A stretch of 64,000 nt of DNA from Amblyornis subalaris (GCA_018881555.1 JACAXG010000009.1:16086151-16150150); one strand, 5' to 3'; counted from the stretch's first letter, positions 25,780-37,978 are shown. A program made the numbers and translations. Notes: generated from the sequence alone by a model not told the origin.

Positions 25780-26872
25780 AAGCAAGGCCTCTCTCTCCAT
25801 GGGACTCCCGCCAGACCACAGTGTCCTGGTATCCACCTGCTCTGGCGTGGGCACCTCCCCCAGGGGCTGCGAGTGGATCTCTGCATCCCCCATGGACCCC
25901 CATGGGCTGCAGGGGGACAACTGCCTCACCATGGTCCTCACCACGGGCTGCAGGGACATCTTGGCTCCGGCGCCTGGAGCACCTCCTCCCCCTCCTTCTG
26001 CACTGACCTTGGTGCCTCCATTGTTGTTTCTCTCACATATTCTCACTCTTACCCTTCTCTAGCTGGAAAATTACAACTGTGTAAGCCAACTTTGTTGTGA
26101 TTTCTTCTTAAATCTGTTATCACAGAGGCGTTACCATCATCTCTAATTGGCCCAGCCTTGGCCAGCAGCACGTCCATCATCAGAGCCATCAGGGATTGGC
26201 TCTGCTGGACATGGTGGAAGCTTCCAGCAGCTTCTCATGGAAGCCACCTCTGTGGCCTCAAATCTACTACCAAGACCAGGCCCTGCAAAACCAACACAGG
26301 ATCTTATCATGGAATGAATGTTCTAGCAAGAACTTCAATAGTCGGGGCCTGTGACCAGGCTGAGCTTGGCAGGGTTTATTAGCATGAGTTTGACTCTATG
26401 CTGATTCAGTAATACTGCTCTGAAGACCTGTGCAAATTCTTTTCTCTGTGATACAAAGCTGTGCTGCACTACTTTGTGCACAGACCTTCTCCTTGGTTAT
26501 CCTTGTGTTGCACAGCATTTTATATTACAATAGAGTCCCTTAGAATCTAAACCTCCTTTGAAGGCAGTGGGCAAAAGCTCAGAAATTGGTCTCCTGTTGT
26601 TTCCTGGCTATTTCTTCACCCAATGAAAAGAAGATTACCACCTGTTTCAGACAAGATAGCTTTTTTCCCACTGTACTACCAGCCTTTTTCAGACACTTTT
26701 GTAGTGACTAATAAGGAAACAACAGTTTCACAAAAGGACATATTTTCTTATTTCATTTCCTGCTGCACATAGGCTATTTTTACTTCCCAGACCATCTATT
26801 TGACTGTTGTACTGAAAATTGCAATTTTTTTTTGTATTTCCCAGCTCTTTTGGACTTCTACTTGCATTGGGG

Positions 26873-26902
26873 TTTTTTTTTTTTTTTGGTTGGTTGGTTG
26901 GG
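26873..26902. repeat. Poly-T followed by (GGTT)n
   Basis: A T15 run directly followed by about four GGTT units. This is simple sequence. On the minus strand it reads as (AACC)n then poly-A, which could be a decayed retroposon tail, but no body is recognisable next to it. Confidence 0.7.
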
Positions 26903-27331
26903 TTTTTTTATAAATCTTAGAAAGAAATTGATTGGAATCCTGAAATGGAAAATCAAGTAATAGATGATGAAAACAATTCCAAAAGGTCATTTTCTCTAAT
27001 TTTAAGGTCATCTTCATCCACTTTTTCCAGCAGGGTATCATATCTTTAGTATTTGTACCAGTTATAGGTATAAAACTCTTCTGTATTTTCTAAAAGATAG
27101 AAATAGCCTCTACATTTTGTGAGAGATTTTATTCTGTTATTTTCTTATCTTACCTTTCTCTCCAATTCCTCCCAAAGCAGGAGCTTACATTAAATACTAA
27201 GCTTTAGAGTGAAATCGTTTCACATTAAGTCAAGATTAAAAAAAAAAAAAAAATCCATAATTAGCAATTTTACATCTATGTCTTCAGAATACATCTACAG
27301 ATTGGAAAAATATTTCTGTCTTCTCATATTT

Positions 27332-27410
27332 TAAAATAATTATTTTATTTAATTTTAATTAAATTTAATTAAATTTAATTAAATTTTAATTAATAATAAT
27401 TAAAATAATT
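27332..27410. repeat. AT-only near-palindrome with (TTTAATTAAA)n units
   Basis: A stretch of only A and T with three to four tandem copies of TTTAATTAAA, flanked by imperfect complementary arms (AATAATTATTTTA on the left, TAATTAAAATAATT on the right). The whole could fold into a long imperfect hairpin. Confidence 0.7.
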
Positions 27411-27411
27411 A

Positions 27412-27450
27412 TTTCCCTCACTAATTATTTAAAACAATTAGTGAGGGAAA
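27412..27450. repeat. 15-bp perfect hairpin
   Basis: The left arm TTTCCCTCACTAATT (27412-27426) and right arm AATTAGTGAGGGAAA (27436-27450) are exact reverse complements with a 9-base loop. It directly abuts the AT palindrome region. No flanking direct repeat that would mark a transposon insertion is obvious. Confidence 0.8.
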
Positions 27451-29639
27451 AATTAGGAAAAGTTAGGGTAAAAATATAAGATGTGTCTGTGACAATGAGG
27501 TGAGTCATATTTTGATTGCTTCATTTGCTAGCCCTGCCTGCATTGTCTGCTGAATAAAGTCCTTTTATTGACTCACTGTTTGCCACATAGACAAACAAAA
27601 ACCTTCCCAAGTTTTCAACTTGGAACCATTGGAAACATAATTGGAAGACAAGGTAATGTCTTTGTCTTCAGTACTATGAAAAGTAGGGAAAGGCAAGCAT
27701 TTCTATGTTCAAATGCAGGCTCATTCATGAGATCTCACAGTGCAATTATTTTTTCCAAAGGATGTAGCAGTGAATCTGGCTTTTTTGGCCTTTCTAGCTG
27801 ACTAAAAAGGTCAGGCTGCATGGCTATGATAGCACCACCACAATGGTCTAAGTGATCAAGCAAGGAGATGTCAGTCCTGCCTCACTGTATTGATAAGCAA
27901 TTATAAAATGAAACCCTAAATTTCAGCTAAGAGTTTTTGGTGTTCATTTAACAGGTATTTTTTTAAAAGCTCACAGACCTTTGAGTAGGTTTTTTCCCAC
28001 CACTAGTGGTCTATCCTGTAATTCTCGTTAGGTCGATCTATGATTAGAAGGGAATTGTTCAGACACATAAATGGAGAGAATAATTCAGGCTGCAAGGAAC
28101 TTCAGGATATTGAAAACCTCTAAGAATGGAGACTGCATAAGCTCTTCGGGAGGTCTGTAGAGACACTACGGTGAAAATGCTTTATGGAGAGGAGGAACAA
28201 TCTGTTGCAAAATCAAGAAAGTTTCGGGTGAAATATGTCTTGAATAAAAACATCTTTTTCGCAAAGACAATCTTATATTTTCATTTAAATCAATCTTAAG
28301 GCCTATATTTTCCCCTCTACAGAAACTTTCTAGGATAATATCCCTAATTTTTTTATTTATGCAGAGGGGTTTTAAGAGTATTCCTTATACTTTACATTTC
28401 TCTCTTTGAAATAATTTTCATTTCAACTCAATTTCTCAATTTCCAAGCAAGGTGTTTGATTATGACTGAGCATAGCATATGATGCTTGGCGAGTAAAATG
28501 CCTGTAATGGAAATGGTCCATAACACTCAGCATCTCTTTGTTGTCATTTATGTGACTCATGTGACTTTCCACCTGGAGTATTAACCCAGTGTACTAATGC
28601 TACTTGCTTGAGATATCAAGCTGCAGTGGTACTTCCTTCAGTTAATTCCTTGGAAAAAAAAAAAAGATGAGATGATCTGCATCAGGCTAGTAACAGTATG
28701 TGACTTGCCAAGCATTGAAACATGTTTAAGAAAAAAAAAAGGTAAAAAAAGCCTCCTCCTCAATTCTTAGTGTAATAAAAAAAATTATCTTAATTCTAAG
28801 CAATTAAAATAGTCCAGTTCAAATTTTGAATGATTCAGCTGTCTCTTTATAACTGCTAAATATAAGACTGCAAATTCTAGTGGGACCCATGTAAGCAATA
28901 GCAATTGTATTTTAAAATATTTTGACTTAATATTTCTTATGTTGTTCATAATAAGAGCCGCGAAGATGCTTTTAACAAGTGTTTTCCAAAGCAAGTCACA
29001 AGAACACCAAGTAAGATTAATTTTTGCAACAGTTTAAATTCCATTTCTCTGTTTGTAGATTTTCCTGAATGGGAAATGTCTCTTAAATTGATTTACACCT
29101 CTTTGGTTAAGTCCACTCAGAAAAAGACTCCAATTTAAGGCTAAAATCATCCTGTTTTTTTCTTGACACACTTGAGAGTGCACTTACAAACCATGTTGTA
29201 TTTGATTATATGGTAAAAATGATATTTATGATCCATTAAAATAGTTTTAGGGGGACATGGTGCAAACATTACTCAAGCTTTCTTTGAAAAGTGATTGCTG
29301 ATTGTGCAGGATGCAGCCTCTTGCCTCTTTAGGATTAACCACAAACACCACCTCACTTGTGCTCGTTGCTTAGAAGGTAGACTGGGAAAGATCAGCATCT
29401 TATCCATTAAGCCATCAAGGTTCTTCTTGTAGTAGATGCGAAGATTAAACTTGAATCACAAATGTGAAGTTCAGCACTCTTTGGTGCAGTGCATATTGGT
29501 ATTCAGTGTTCTAAATGTCAGTACACAATGACAGACTATCAAATATGTTGAATCATATCACTGAAAGCCAGGAGACAGAACAATTTTCAGCTAAGTCCAA
29601 ATTATGTTTATAAATGGAAAGCTCAGTTTGAGCCCTACT

Positions 29640-30010
29640 TAACTGAACAGACAATGCCTGCATGAGGTTAGATTTTTATATGAGCCTGCTTATCTCTAAT
29701 TATATGCTAATCAATTTGATTTCTCATTTAAACTCAAAGTAGGAGGCTTCCTTGTAATAACCAACTCACACTGAAGCAACAAAGCAGCTTTATATTTACC
29801 ACATCAGCAGGGTTTAATTGCACATTTGGACAATGAAAATTAAGATGGATTCATTTTCATTGTCCTTGCAATGTTGCAGTATACAATGCACTTTTAGTTT
29901 GAGCTGACACATTTATGGTAGAGATATTAAACTATAACATCCAAATATTTGCTAACACATTGCCAAGCTATTTTGTTCATATTGTTTTCTAAATGATGCA
30001 CATTGGCTGT
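29640..30010. promoter_or_regulatory. Candidate conserved non-coding element
   Basis: The stretch lacks transposon signatures and stop-free frames. It has the texture of vertebrate developmental enhancers: clustered homeodomain-like cores (CTAATTATATGCTAATCAA at 29695-29714, several TTAATTG/ATTTA words), an octamer-like ATGCTAAT, and a 13-bp inverted repeat (29828-29865). Conservation cannot be measured from one sequence, so this call is an inference from motif density and from my impression of similar vertebrate non-coding elements. Confidence 0.25.
29828..29865. repeat. 13-bp perfect inverted repeat
   Basis: Arms GGACAATGAAAAT (29828-29840) and ATTTTCATTGTCC (29853-29865) are exact reverse complements with a 12-base loop. 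It could be a paired factor-binding site (ACAATG is a SOX-like core) or a hairpin; neither is demonstrated. Confidence 0.75.
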
Positions 30011-32974
30011 GCACTGTTATATATTCCACCACTTAAAAATACTGACACTAATTGCATTTCTTTGGTATGGCATAGGTCAAAAGAATAAAATTAGGATAAG
30101 GTCTCTTTCTATAAAAAAGAGACATAGTCCAAGTTATGTATGAGGAGGACAGATGTATTTCCTAGTGCAAGTGCCCAAAGAAGTTATGGAAAGCATGCTG
30201 TATCGCTAAACCTGTATGCAATTGCTAGCTAAAAATCCAGTTCATTTGTGGGCACTACAGGAAGAAAAATTGGAGAGGTGGTAGTACCTCTTTTTCTGCT
30301 CCTACCAATACACAATCATGATGATTTAAAGCACACTTGAATAATTCCAGTTAAAAGTTTTATTTCTTAATCATGTCTTTTAATTATGCAAAACTTTAAG
30401 TAGTCTCTACATCCATGACTGTGAATATACCCAAGGGCTTTACTGAGTCCAGTGTAAGATAAAGCCAATACCCAAATATTTGTGTGAGTTGCTCTTTTAA
30501 AACGCCCAAATGAATATCTTCATGAAATGTGTCTGATTTATCTCATTTACTTGTGAACCTTTTGACACATATTGAAATTGTATTTTTATGAAACCTTTAT
30601 CCCAGCAGAAAATATAGCAAAATGTAATACTGAATAAATCAGGTTACTGAAAAGACAAAACTTAATCTTGTTTTGATTCTTATAGCTAGATTCTTTAGTT
30701 GGATGTTAATTGTTAATATAATAAGATATAAAAAGGAATATTGCATTCATTGCTCTGAAGTTTATTGAAACCTTGACATATTTGGATATATAAAAATTGT
30801 CACACCTAGTATAAACAATTCTGTAGAGCATTTGTGGGATACTGTGCTGTTCTTTATTGCAATCTTGAGATGCACTGACTGGCATGCCAAAGCCATTCTT
30901 GTACAGTTTGCTGTTCAGCATGACAAAACTACTTTTATTTATAGTAGTACAGTAGTATTTCTACATTTTGAAAACACTCAAAGACAATCACTTTGTGAGA
31001 AAAATAGAGGTCTTGTAAGTAAATTTTGACTGTGAGAAAGTGTTTTATATTGTTCTGCGGTTGAATGTTTTTTTAGAGTGATCCTATTTGCACTCACATT
31101 GTGACTGAACTGGTAAGATGTAAACATCAAAATTCCCTGATATTGAACTGGAACATAGTAAAAACCCACCTCATTCACCATTTTTGCAGAAGACTGCATA
31201 AAATAATTTCATCTCCTCTCAACTGTTNGGCAACTTGAGCAGTTTTAACTTATTTATAACTTATTCCTGTAATTCTTGAGAGGAATCCATCAATTTTTCA
31301 GAGGATAATTTGTTATGCTATTCCAGTCCTTTGCTCTTGGAGCAGAGGCCATCTCCTGCTGCATGAATTGAAGCGTGTGGTGCTTCAGTCTCTCTACTCA
31401 TCTTCAAAGTAGTGCATGGCAGAAAACTGGCATTATCAGATGACTGCCAAAACTAATGCTTCTACCACGGAGAAGAAAAAGTGAACAATAAGAATTGAAT
31501 CCGTGCAATTTCGAANAGGGTTGTGAGTGAACGTAACAAAGCATCTTCTTTCAGTTAATGAGCTTGTGAAGCTCATATGTTGTGCCAACATGAAGAATTT
31601 CGGCTTGTAAAGGCAGCCTGAGACTGTTTGAATGTTACTTAAAACAGGTGACCAAATCTTGTCCTATGAAATATAAATATTTATGCAGACTTTTAAAAAG
31701 TGGCCAAATAGTGTTTGGTGAAATTCAGAGGTGAGTTTTTTTTGCTTTCTCTTTCCCAAAACTTAAATGATTCAGCTGAAGTATAAAACAGTTTCCACCA
31801 CACAAGAAAAGTTTTTGAGAGTTAATCACTCTCTCAAGTGAAAAAGATTCAGTAGCTGGGCAACAAAACCTTCAGTTATCTTTGTCTTTTACTGAACTAC
31901 CAGCCACACTGAAGTAAATTGCAAGCTAAAGATAGATCACACGTGTACTTAGGTTTTCCCTCCAAATCAAAATTGAACAGCAACATCGATAATTTTTAAA
32001 CTCTTGACTCCCCTTTTCTTTGTAAACTGGTTGAAGATATGTTCAGGAAGTATGAAATGATTGCATGTTTCAGAAAAGGCAATTTTAACAGAAATTTTTT
32101 GCAAATCTTGAATGAAAAGTGCATAAAATTATACTAGTACTATCCAAGTTGTGCATAAGACAAATCACGTATGCAGTACAATGACCATGAAAGTGGCAGA
32201 AAAAACTTAGATCTGAATTTTCTATCTCTTGATGTTCCAATAAAACAGGTAATAAATTTTCTAAGGAGAAAATTTATTTCAATTTTGAAGACTACTTTCT
32301 TTTTACAGTTTGTACTACAGGTTGAAAGTTTAGATATGATAGGAGGTCAGATATATACATATGAATATTAGTCTGTAATAATTAGAATATGGTAAACTTA
32401 GCAAGTACAGCTATTCTGCAACCAGGATACATTTACTCTTGTCATTTGTCCACAATTTTACTATAGCTCTGTATTTCTTGCTGCTGAGTCTTCTTAGCCA
32501 TCGACACTTTCTTTGATCATGTTTCCCTTGTCATTACTTGGCACAATTTATATTGACTGGTTATGTCAAATATATTTGATGGTTGCAGTTGGTATCTCTG
32601 TTTGCAGAAAAAAAAATTACAGCTTGTGCATGGATGCCTTAGCTACTTTACAAGGGAGTCCACCAGTTTAGATTTGTATTAGCCCATATTGGTGCTATCA
32701 TTAGGATTTTCCCTTTTGCGGCTGTGAGCAAGCTCTCAACCAATTCCAAATGAAAAACTACACCACTGTACCAATGTGGTAGAGAATTAGTAAACCACTG
32801 TTGTGGTACAACACTATACTGAAACGACCAAGACCCCTTTTGGTTTGGCATTCAGCCACCTAAGACAAGAAACAGAGCTTTCACGTGCTTTTAGAAACAA
32901 AGTGAGAATTGAATCATCGTAAGATTCAGTTGCTGAAAATTTCATCTAATTGTCTCCATTTCAGTACTTTCTAA

Positions 32975-33150
32975 GATGTAGCACATTAGTGATACCGCCA
33001 ATTTTAATGAGCTGCTAAAACAGGCCGAGACAATCATTCTTTATTTCAACCGGACAGATTTCATCAAGTACTCTGAATGTGACTGTGGTGATGTTTCACA
33101 AAATATGGTGCTAATATTTATCAAAATGCGCAGCAGTCAGGCTTGTACTT
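32975..33150. promoter_or_regulatory. Possible conserved non-coding element
   Basis: This has less biased composition than its surroundings and no repeat signature or open frame. It contains words such as TTTTAATGAGCTGC and ACAATCATTCTTTATT that look like homeodomain-type sites. Listed only as a candidate for a conservation check. Confidence 0.15.
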
Positions 33151-34519
33151 GATCTTCTTAAAGATATAACAACTCTGCATTATATACTGAAAATGAAGAA
33201 ATGAGTTTTTATTAGTTCCTGTTAAATGGTCACTGTGGCTCTTATAAGGCATTCTAAAAGAAACCCCTCTTGATTCTGTCTTGGGAAACAATCTTTTCAA
33301 ATCCCATCAGCTCCAGTTCTTTTGCGCATTCACCATTTCATTCCCAGCAGCTTCAATTCTGTTCTGTTTCAGTTGACGCANTCATTTAGTGCTACTTCAT
33401 CCTTGAACAAGTCTGCTGCATTTTATCTTCTCTGCTTGTCTGAACACATTCTTCTTCTCTATTAGTTCAGGCAGCAGTAGGAACTCACCCATCAGGACCT
33501 TCCCTTGTGGACTCTGTTTTGTATTATATCCTCTGCTCAGCACAGGAATGGCTTGTTTGACTCCTATCTTGGTAAGAAAACAGAGACCAAGTAAAATGTG
33601 TGTGATAAAAAAATCAGTTGAGCAGAACCCTGGGGAAATAGTGTGGAAAATAGGTAGGAAGAATGGAAACACCACTTGAACAAGAGGAATGTATATGAGC
33701 AAAGAAGGCTGAGCAGAGCATCTATATTTAGAGTTTGAAAACACTGGATGAGAAACTATCATACGATTGCCTTGCAAAGGTGTAATATAGGGAAGAAAAG
33801 TGAATAGGAAGCTGCTCTTAGGTGAAATGTGTATATATGGAAGTATTCAGCAAAGAAATGAGGATAAAAGAATACAAATGTATATATATAGTGAACCGTT
33901 TCACTATGTCACATAGAATAGGAAATGAAGTGACCTGGAAATTATAATGTTACTCTTTTGTTCATTTTATGTGCATTGTTAAGCTGAACAAGGACCAAGA
34001 ACCAATTAAAGTTCATGTCTAAAAAACATTTAGGACTATTTAAAAGAGCTATGATTCCACTTTCTAAAAATAAAACGTTGTATTTCAGATGAACAAACAT
34101 CTAATTCAGCTCTTTCTGTCTTTCTGAAAAGTACTTGAGTACATAAAGGAAAAAATAACTTGAAACAATTTTGCAGTGAAAAAAACGTGAACAGTAACAC
34201 TAATAGAAAGGGAAAGAGAGAAGGATGAAAGAGCAGAATATTTAAAGAGTCAAAAGAAATGTGTGTGAGAGGAATTCTCTATAATTAACAAAGGATATTT
34301 GTAAGCGTTTTAGTGTTGTTAAATAGTAATGTGAATACTACACAACATGAATTCTACAGATAAATGGTAACATTGCAGTGGTCTGGTTTATACTTTTTAT
34401 CACAACTCATGAAGTGTTCAGAAAAACTGGCAAGATATTTCCAGTGCATTACCTCATATGTTGCATTTCAGATTTGTTGTATTTCAGTATATATTATTTA
34501 TGGTGCAAGCTTCCAAATA

Positions 34520-35000
34520 ATCACAGAATGGCTGAGGTAGGAAGGCACCTGAGCAGGACTGGATGCCACAAGCAAGGTCAACCAGAGCAAAATTGTCCAG
34601 AACTCTGTCTAGATGGCTTTTGAATACCTCCATGTGTGGAGACTCCACAACTGCTCCAGGCAACCTGTGCCAAAGCAAAAGTTTTTCCTGATTTTCAGAG
34701 GAACTCTCCAGTGTTTCATTTCATGTCCATAGCATCTTCTTCTGACACTGGACACCACGGAAAAGAACCTGACCGTGTCTTCTGTACACCCTCCCTTCAG
34801 GTATTTGTGCACGTTGATGAGGTCCCTGAGCCTTGTTTACTGCATACTAAACTGGACCAGCTCTTTCAGCCTCTTATGGAGAGATGCTCTAGTCTCTGAA
34901 TCACATGCATGGTCTTTTGCTGGATTCTCTCATAATGTCCATCTCTCTGTTGTACTGTGGAGCCCAGAACTGGAATTGGTACTCAAAATAAAGCATAACC
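34520..35000 (-). mobile_element. CR1 LINE 3' fragment
   Basis: On the plus strand this starts with the complemented CR1 tail (ATCACAGAATGG). It then gives the complement of the CR1 C-terminal coding and 3' region ('CTCCACAACTGCTCCAGGCA', 'GCAACCTGTGCCA', 'GTATTTGTGCACGTTGATGA', 'TGGTCTTTTGCTGGATTCTC', 'GGAGCCCAGAACTGGA'). Similarity fades after about 35000. The reading frame is destroyed. Confidence 0.9.
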
Positions 35001-36770
35001 AGTTCTGTAGTCTTGAGACATGTTTCTCTCCTTGATGAGAAGGATTTCATTTTTTGTTCAATATTGGGAATATGTTTTCCCCTAGATGTTTAGCCTATTA
35101 CATCTAGAAGATGGCTCATCTTGGTATGGGACACAGAACTGAGTAGAGGGGTGAGATTCTTGAAGGGACAAAGGAACTCTTGAAGAGGAAAACGTAATTG
35201 CACCAATGGTCTGTTTTGATGTTGATTTCAGTTTCCTACACCAGACTTTTGATACTCAGATTAGCGACAATCAAAGATTTTCTTTCTGATAAATTACAAA
35301 AAGTAAAAAACAATGCTTCCCTGGAACCAGAGCAATTGGGTAAATTTATGTTCACCTGCATCTTGGTTAACCTGACATATTGCAGAGAAAATGGAAAAGT
35401 CAGAAATCAGAATTTATTTTACATTTTACCATAGTTTAAACTTTTTTCTACTTTTAATAAACAAGAAAACATATTTGAGAAGCCGGTCTGAACATAGTTA
35501 ACAAGTTGTTTTGAAATTAAAGCCTTCTTATTTCCTAATGATAACAATTTCATGCTGAATGTCTAGAACATTGTCTTTCAGAGAAATCCCTATGCGCTCC
35601 CTGTAAAACTGTTCCATTTAGAACTCATTCTGTTTATTCAGACATAGCATTGAGATATAATGAGTTTGGTATTTGAACAGTAGGAAGCAGCAATATGTTA
35701 CATTTAGGAAAGAAGGGAGGAGGGACTTTTCCCCCTGAAATGGCTAAGATCATTTAAGTGGACAGAATGTAATTAATTGCTAAACTGGAATTCAACCAAA
35801 GGGCTGAAACTAACTATTTCTTACTTGCCAAAACAAACTAAAAAGCCAAATAGAAACACCATGGTGTCTTTCACGACAACTGGTCAGGATTTGAAATGTA
35901 AATGATGTTCAATTGGTTTAGTGGCCAGAATTTAAAATGCTAATCCTTGATACTTGTTATTTTGGGGTTTCCTTTATTCTAAATGTAATGGAAACCAATT
36001 GCTTTCATGACTGGAAGAGCCACAAATGCAATTGATCTTGGCTGCCTGAGAGAGCATCTTTGTCAACAGTCAGGGCTGCTATATTTCTGTCAAAAAAAAC
36101 CCCTAAACTCCATTTTTTTATGTTGGGCAGAGAAATCACTCTGTGGCCTAGAAATCTGGGCTCAATAATAACAAAACATCTTTCAAAAAAAGCCCCCCTG
36201 TGCCAACCTTGGTTTTGTAATCAACCACCAATTATTTGGTAAGTCTCTCCCTTTCCTTTTTACCAGTGAATTGCTCTGATATGTTCCCAGGTTAGTTCTT
36301 TAAAAAAAAAACCAAAACAAAAGAAGACTTTTGCTTTGTAGTTCAAAGCATTGCTCTTCTGACAAACTCACTGCTTTTTAGACTAGACTAATAATTAATC
36401 CACAGCAATATAGTCTTAGATGGTTTTACAAATTATTTTAAACATTTTTTTTTTATTAACTACAACTCTTCCATCTGAAATTGCGAGGCTTGCCTCTGTC
36501 AGAAATATAACAGAGTGTTAGACAGTTGAAAATAGTGCCTTTAAGATTTGGAAAGCCAATTAAACTTCTCTTAGAATTGTCAGTGTGTGAGATAGGAAAA
36601 ACTTTTGAGAGGGACGTTAGTGAAAAGCTATGTTGGCTATTAGCAAAGGGTGAGAATAACAAAACGAATACAGTAAGTTTCTTGAGTGACAAAAATGGTA
36701 ACATTTCTGTGAAGTAATTTGAAACACCAAAAATATCCAGGAAAAAGTCATTCTGCGAAAGTTAGAGTTT
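35001..36770. other. AT-rich sequence, no gene seen
   Basis: No exon or repeat is recognised. The 35800-36060 part is listed separately as a possible conserved stretch. Confidence 0.5.
35800..36060. promoter_or_regulatory. Possible conserved non-coding element
   Basis: There is no transposon signature. It contains spaced AATTGG/TTAATTG-type words, 'CAATTGGTTTAGTGGCCAGA', 'AAAATGCTAATCC' (OTX/PITX-like TAATCC) and 'ACCAATTGCTTTCATGACTG'. It is called only on motif texture; alignment to other birds or mammals would decide. Confidence 0.18.
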
Positions 36771-36996
36771 AAGAAAATTGTTCACTCGTTCTCCCTCATT
36801 TACTGTGAGAGTGACTAAGCACTTGAACAGGTTGCCAGTGGAGGTTGTGAAGTCTCCTCCCTTGAAAATACTCAAAAGCCATGTGGACACAGTCCTGAGC
36901 AACTGTCTCCAGGTGTCCCTGCTTAAGCAGGAAAGCTGGAGCAGATGACCGACAGAGGTCCCTTCCAACCTCAACTGTTCTGTGATTCTGTGATTC
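36771..36996 (+). mobile_element. CR1 LINE 3' end
   Basis: A plus-strand CR1 tail fragment: 'GAGAGTGACTAAGCACTTGA', 'ACAGGTTGCCAGTGGAGGTT', 'GCAACTGTCTCCAGGTGTCC', 'GAGGTCCCTTCCAACCTCAA', ending in the terminal repeats 'TTCTGTGATTCTGTGATT'. It is truncated at its 5' side, as is usual for LINEs. Confidence 0.93.
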
Positions 36997-37735
36997 CTAG
37001 TCCTGGCAATTCCAAGAATGCCATTATTCAGTTGTCTTCTGAAAAAATACAGGTTTCCTACCTGTGCACCTGCTCTTCAGCGTAGGGTTACTGATAGTTT
37101 TTGGTATTCCATTGATTTGCAAGTGATGAAAGAGGAGGAAAGTAAGGTGAAATCTAAGGAATGACCAGTCTTTGACTAAAGATGGGGCACATCTGAAAGT
37201 TAATTAACTGGTCCTTTATTCTATACCTGTCAATGTTCTCCTGTGATCACAACCAAATCCTTCAAATCCAGGGGCACTTCAGTTTCCCAAACTGTGAAAT
37301 GGTTCAAATATCATGTAGTAATAATCTTATCCATTCATATAATTTCAGTTCAAATTAGAAATTTTAATTTCCATTTAGGGGTAAGTAATGTAATTTAACT
37401 GCTAATAGAAAATGCAGTGGAAAAACAAATACTTTTTTCTGAAGGTTGTGTGCTGAAGGACTGTATTATGTGCAATCACTTTTGAGAATATTACAGAGGA
37501 AAAGTTTTCCTTATGATAGAAAGCCAGCATGAGCTTTGCTTATAAAAGTGTATAAATAACTAACAGCAGAAGACTAATTTGTGAATTGAAATGCTAGAGG
37601 ACTATGGGAATTAGGATATACAAGAGTAGCAGTGTATTTTGTGATGATATAAACGATTAATGCTCTGGTTACAACAAAAACTAGCTAAGTATGCTAAAGA
37701 AGGCTTAATATATATTTACTTGATAAAAATACAGA
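36997..37735. other. No feature seen
   Basis: About 740 bases of AT-rich sequence between two CR1 fragments of opposite orientation. No exon or repeat is recognised. Confidence 0.5.
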
Positions 37736-37978
37736 AACATAGAATTACAGAATAACAGAATGCTTGAGATTAGAAGGGACTATGGAGGTCATCTGCTCCA
37801 ACCCCCCCCNCCCTTAGCCAAGATCACCCAGAGGTAGTTGCCCAGAACTCTGTTCAGATGGTTTTTGAATACCTCCAAGGAGAGAGACTTCATATTCTCC
37901 CTGGGCAGCCTGTGCCAGTGCTCAGTCACCCTCACAGTGAAAAAAATTGTTTCCTGATGTTCAGGTGGAACCTCCTTG
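37736..37978 (-). mobile_element. CR1 LINE 3' part, left of nested LTRs
   Basis: This begins with a complemented CR1 tail ('ACAGAATAACAGAATG') and runs through 'GGGACTATGGAGGTCATCTG', 'GCCCAGAACTCTGTTCAG' and 'GATGTTCAGGTGGAACCTCC'. There it is interrupted by an LTR and resumes at 39052 with 'GTGTGTTTCAGTTTGTGTC', exactly where the CR1 consensus continues. One N lies in a C-run at 37810. Confidence 0.93.

Larger units (their letters stand above)
25212..26298 (-). mobile_element. Long solo LTR (1,087 bp) with 5-bp target duplication GGATC
   Basis: The element is bounded by TG (25212) and CA (26298). It is flanked by the exact 5-bp direct repeat GGATC at 25207-25211 and 26299-26303. It resembles a widespread long avian ERV LTR whose complement carries 'CATGGGCTGCAGGGGGACA', 'CACCACGGGCTGCAGGGACA', 'GGCGCCTGGAGCACCTCC' and 'CAGAGGCGTTACCATCATC'. 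Minus orientation is supported by an AATAAA hexamer (complement of 25398-25403) near the 3' end. The GC-rich core gives long open frames on both strands (for example 25447-26046), but these are side effects of composition. No internal proviral sequence is present. Ns are at 25379 and 25722. The 5-bp duplication favours ERVL-type; class is inferred. Confidence 0.9.
26304..34519. other. AT-rich sequence, no gene seen; candidate conserved stretches
   Basis: About 8.2 kb without a recognisable transposon or exon. Notable local features are annotated separately (27332-27450, 29640-30010, 32975-33150). Open frames are short and featureless. The longest, 126 codons on the minus strand at 33397-33777, resembles no family I recognise. 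Ns are at 31228, 31516 and 33381. Confidence 0.55.

Noticed and set aside
25447..26046. 199-codon frame on the minus strand, and overlapping plus-strand frames at 25680-26100
   Set aside because: They lie wholly inside a well-bounded LTR. The GC-rich tandem units create open frames on both strands, and one frame contains an N.
33397..33777. 126-codon minus-strand frame
   Set aside because: No recognisable motif; hydrophobic-looking composition is explained by AT-rich codons.
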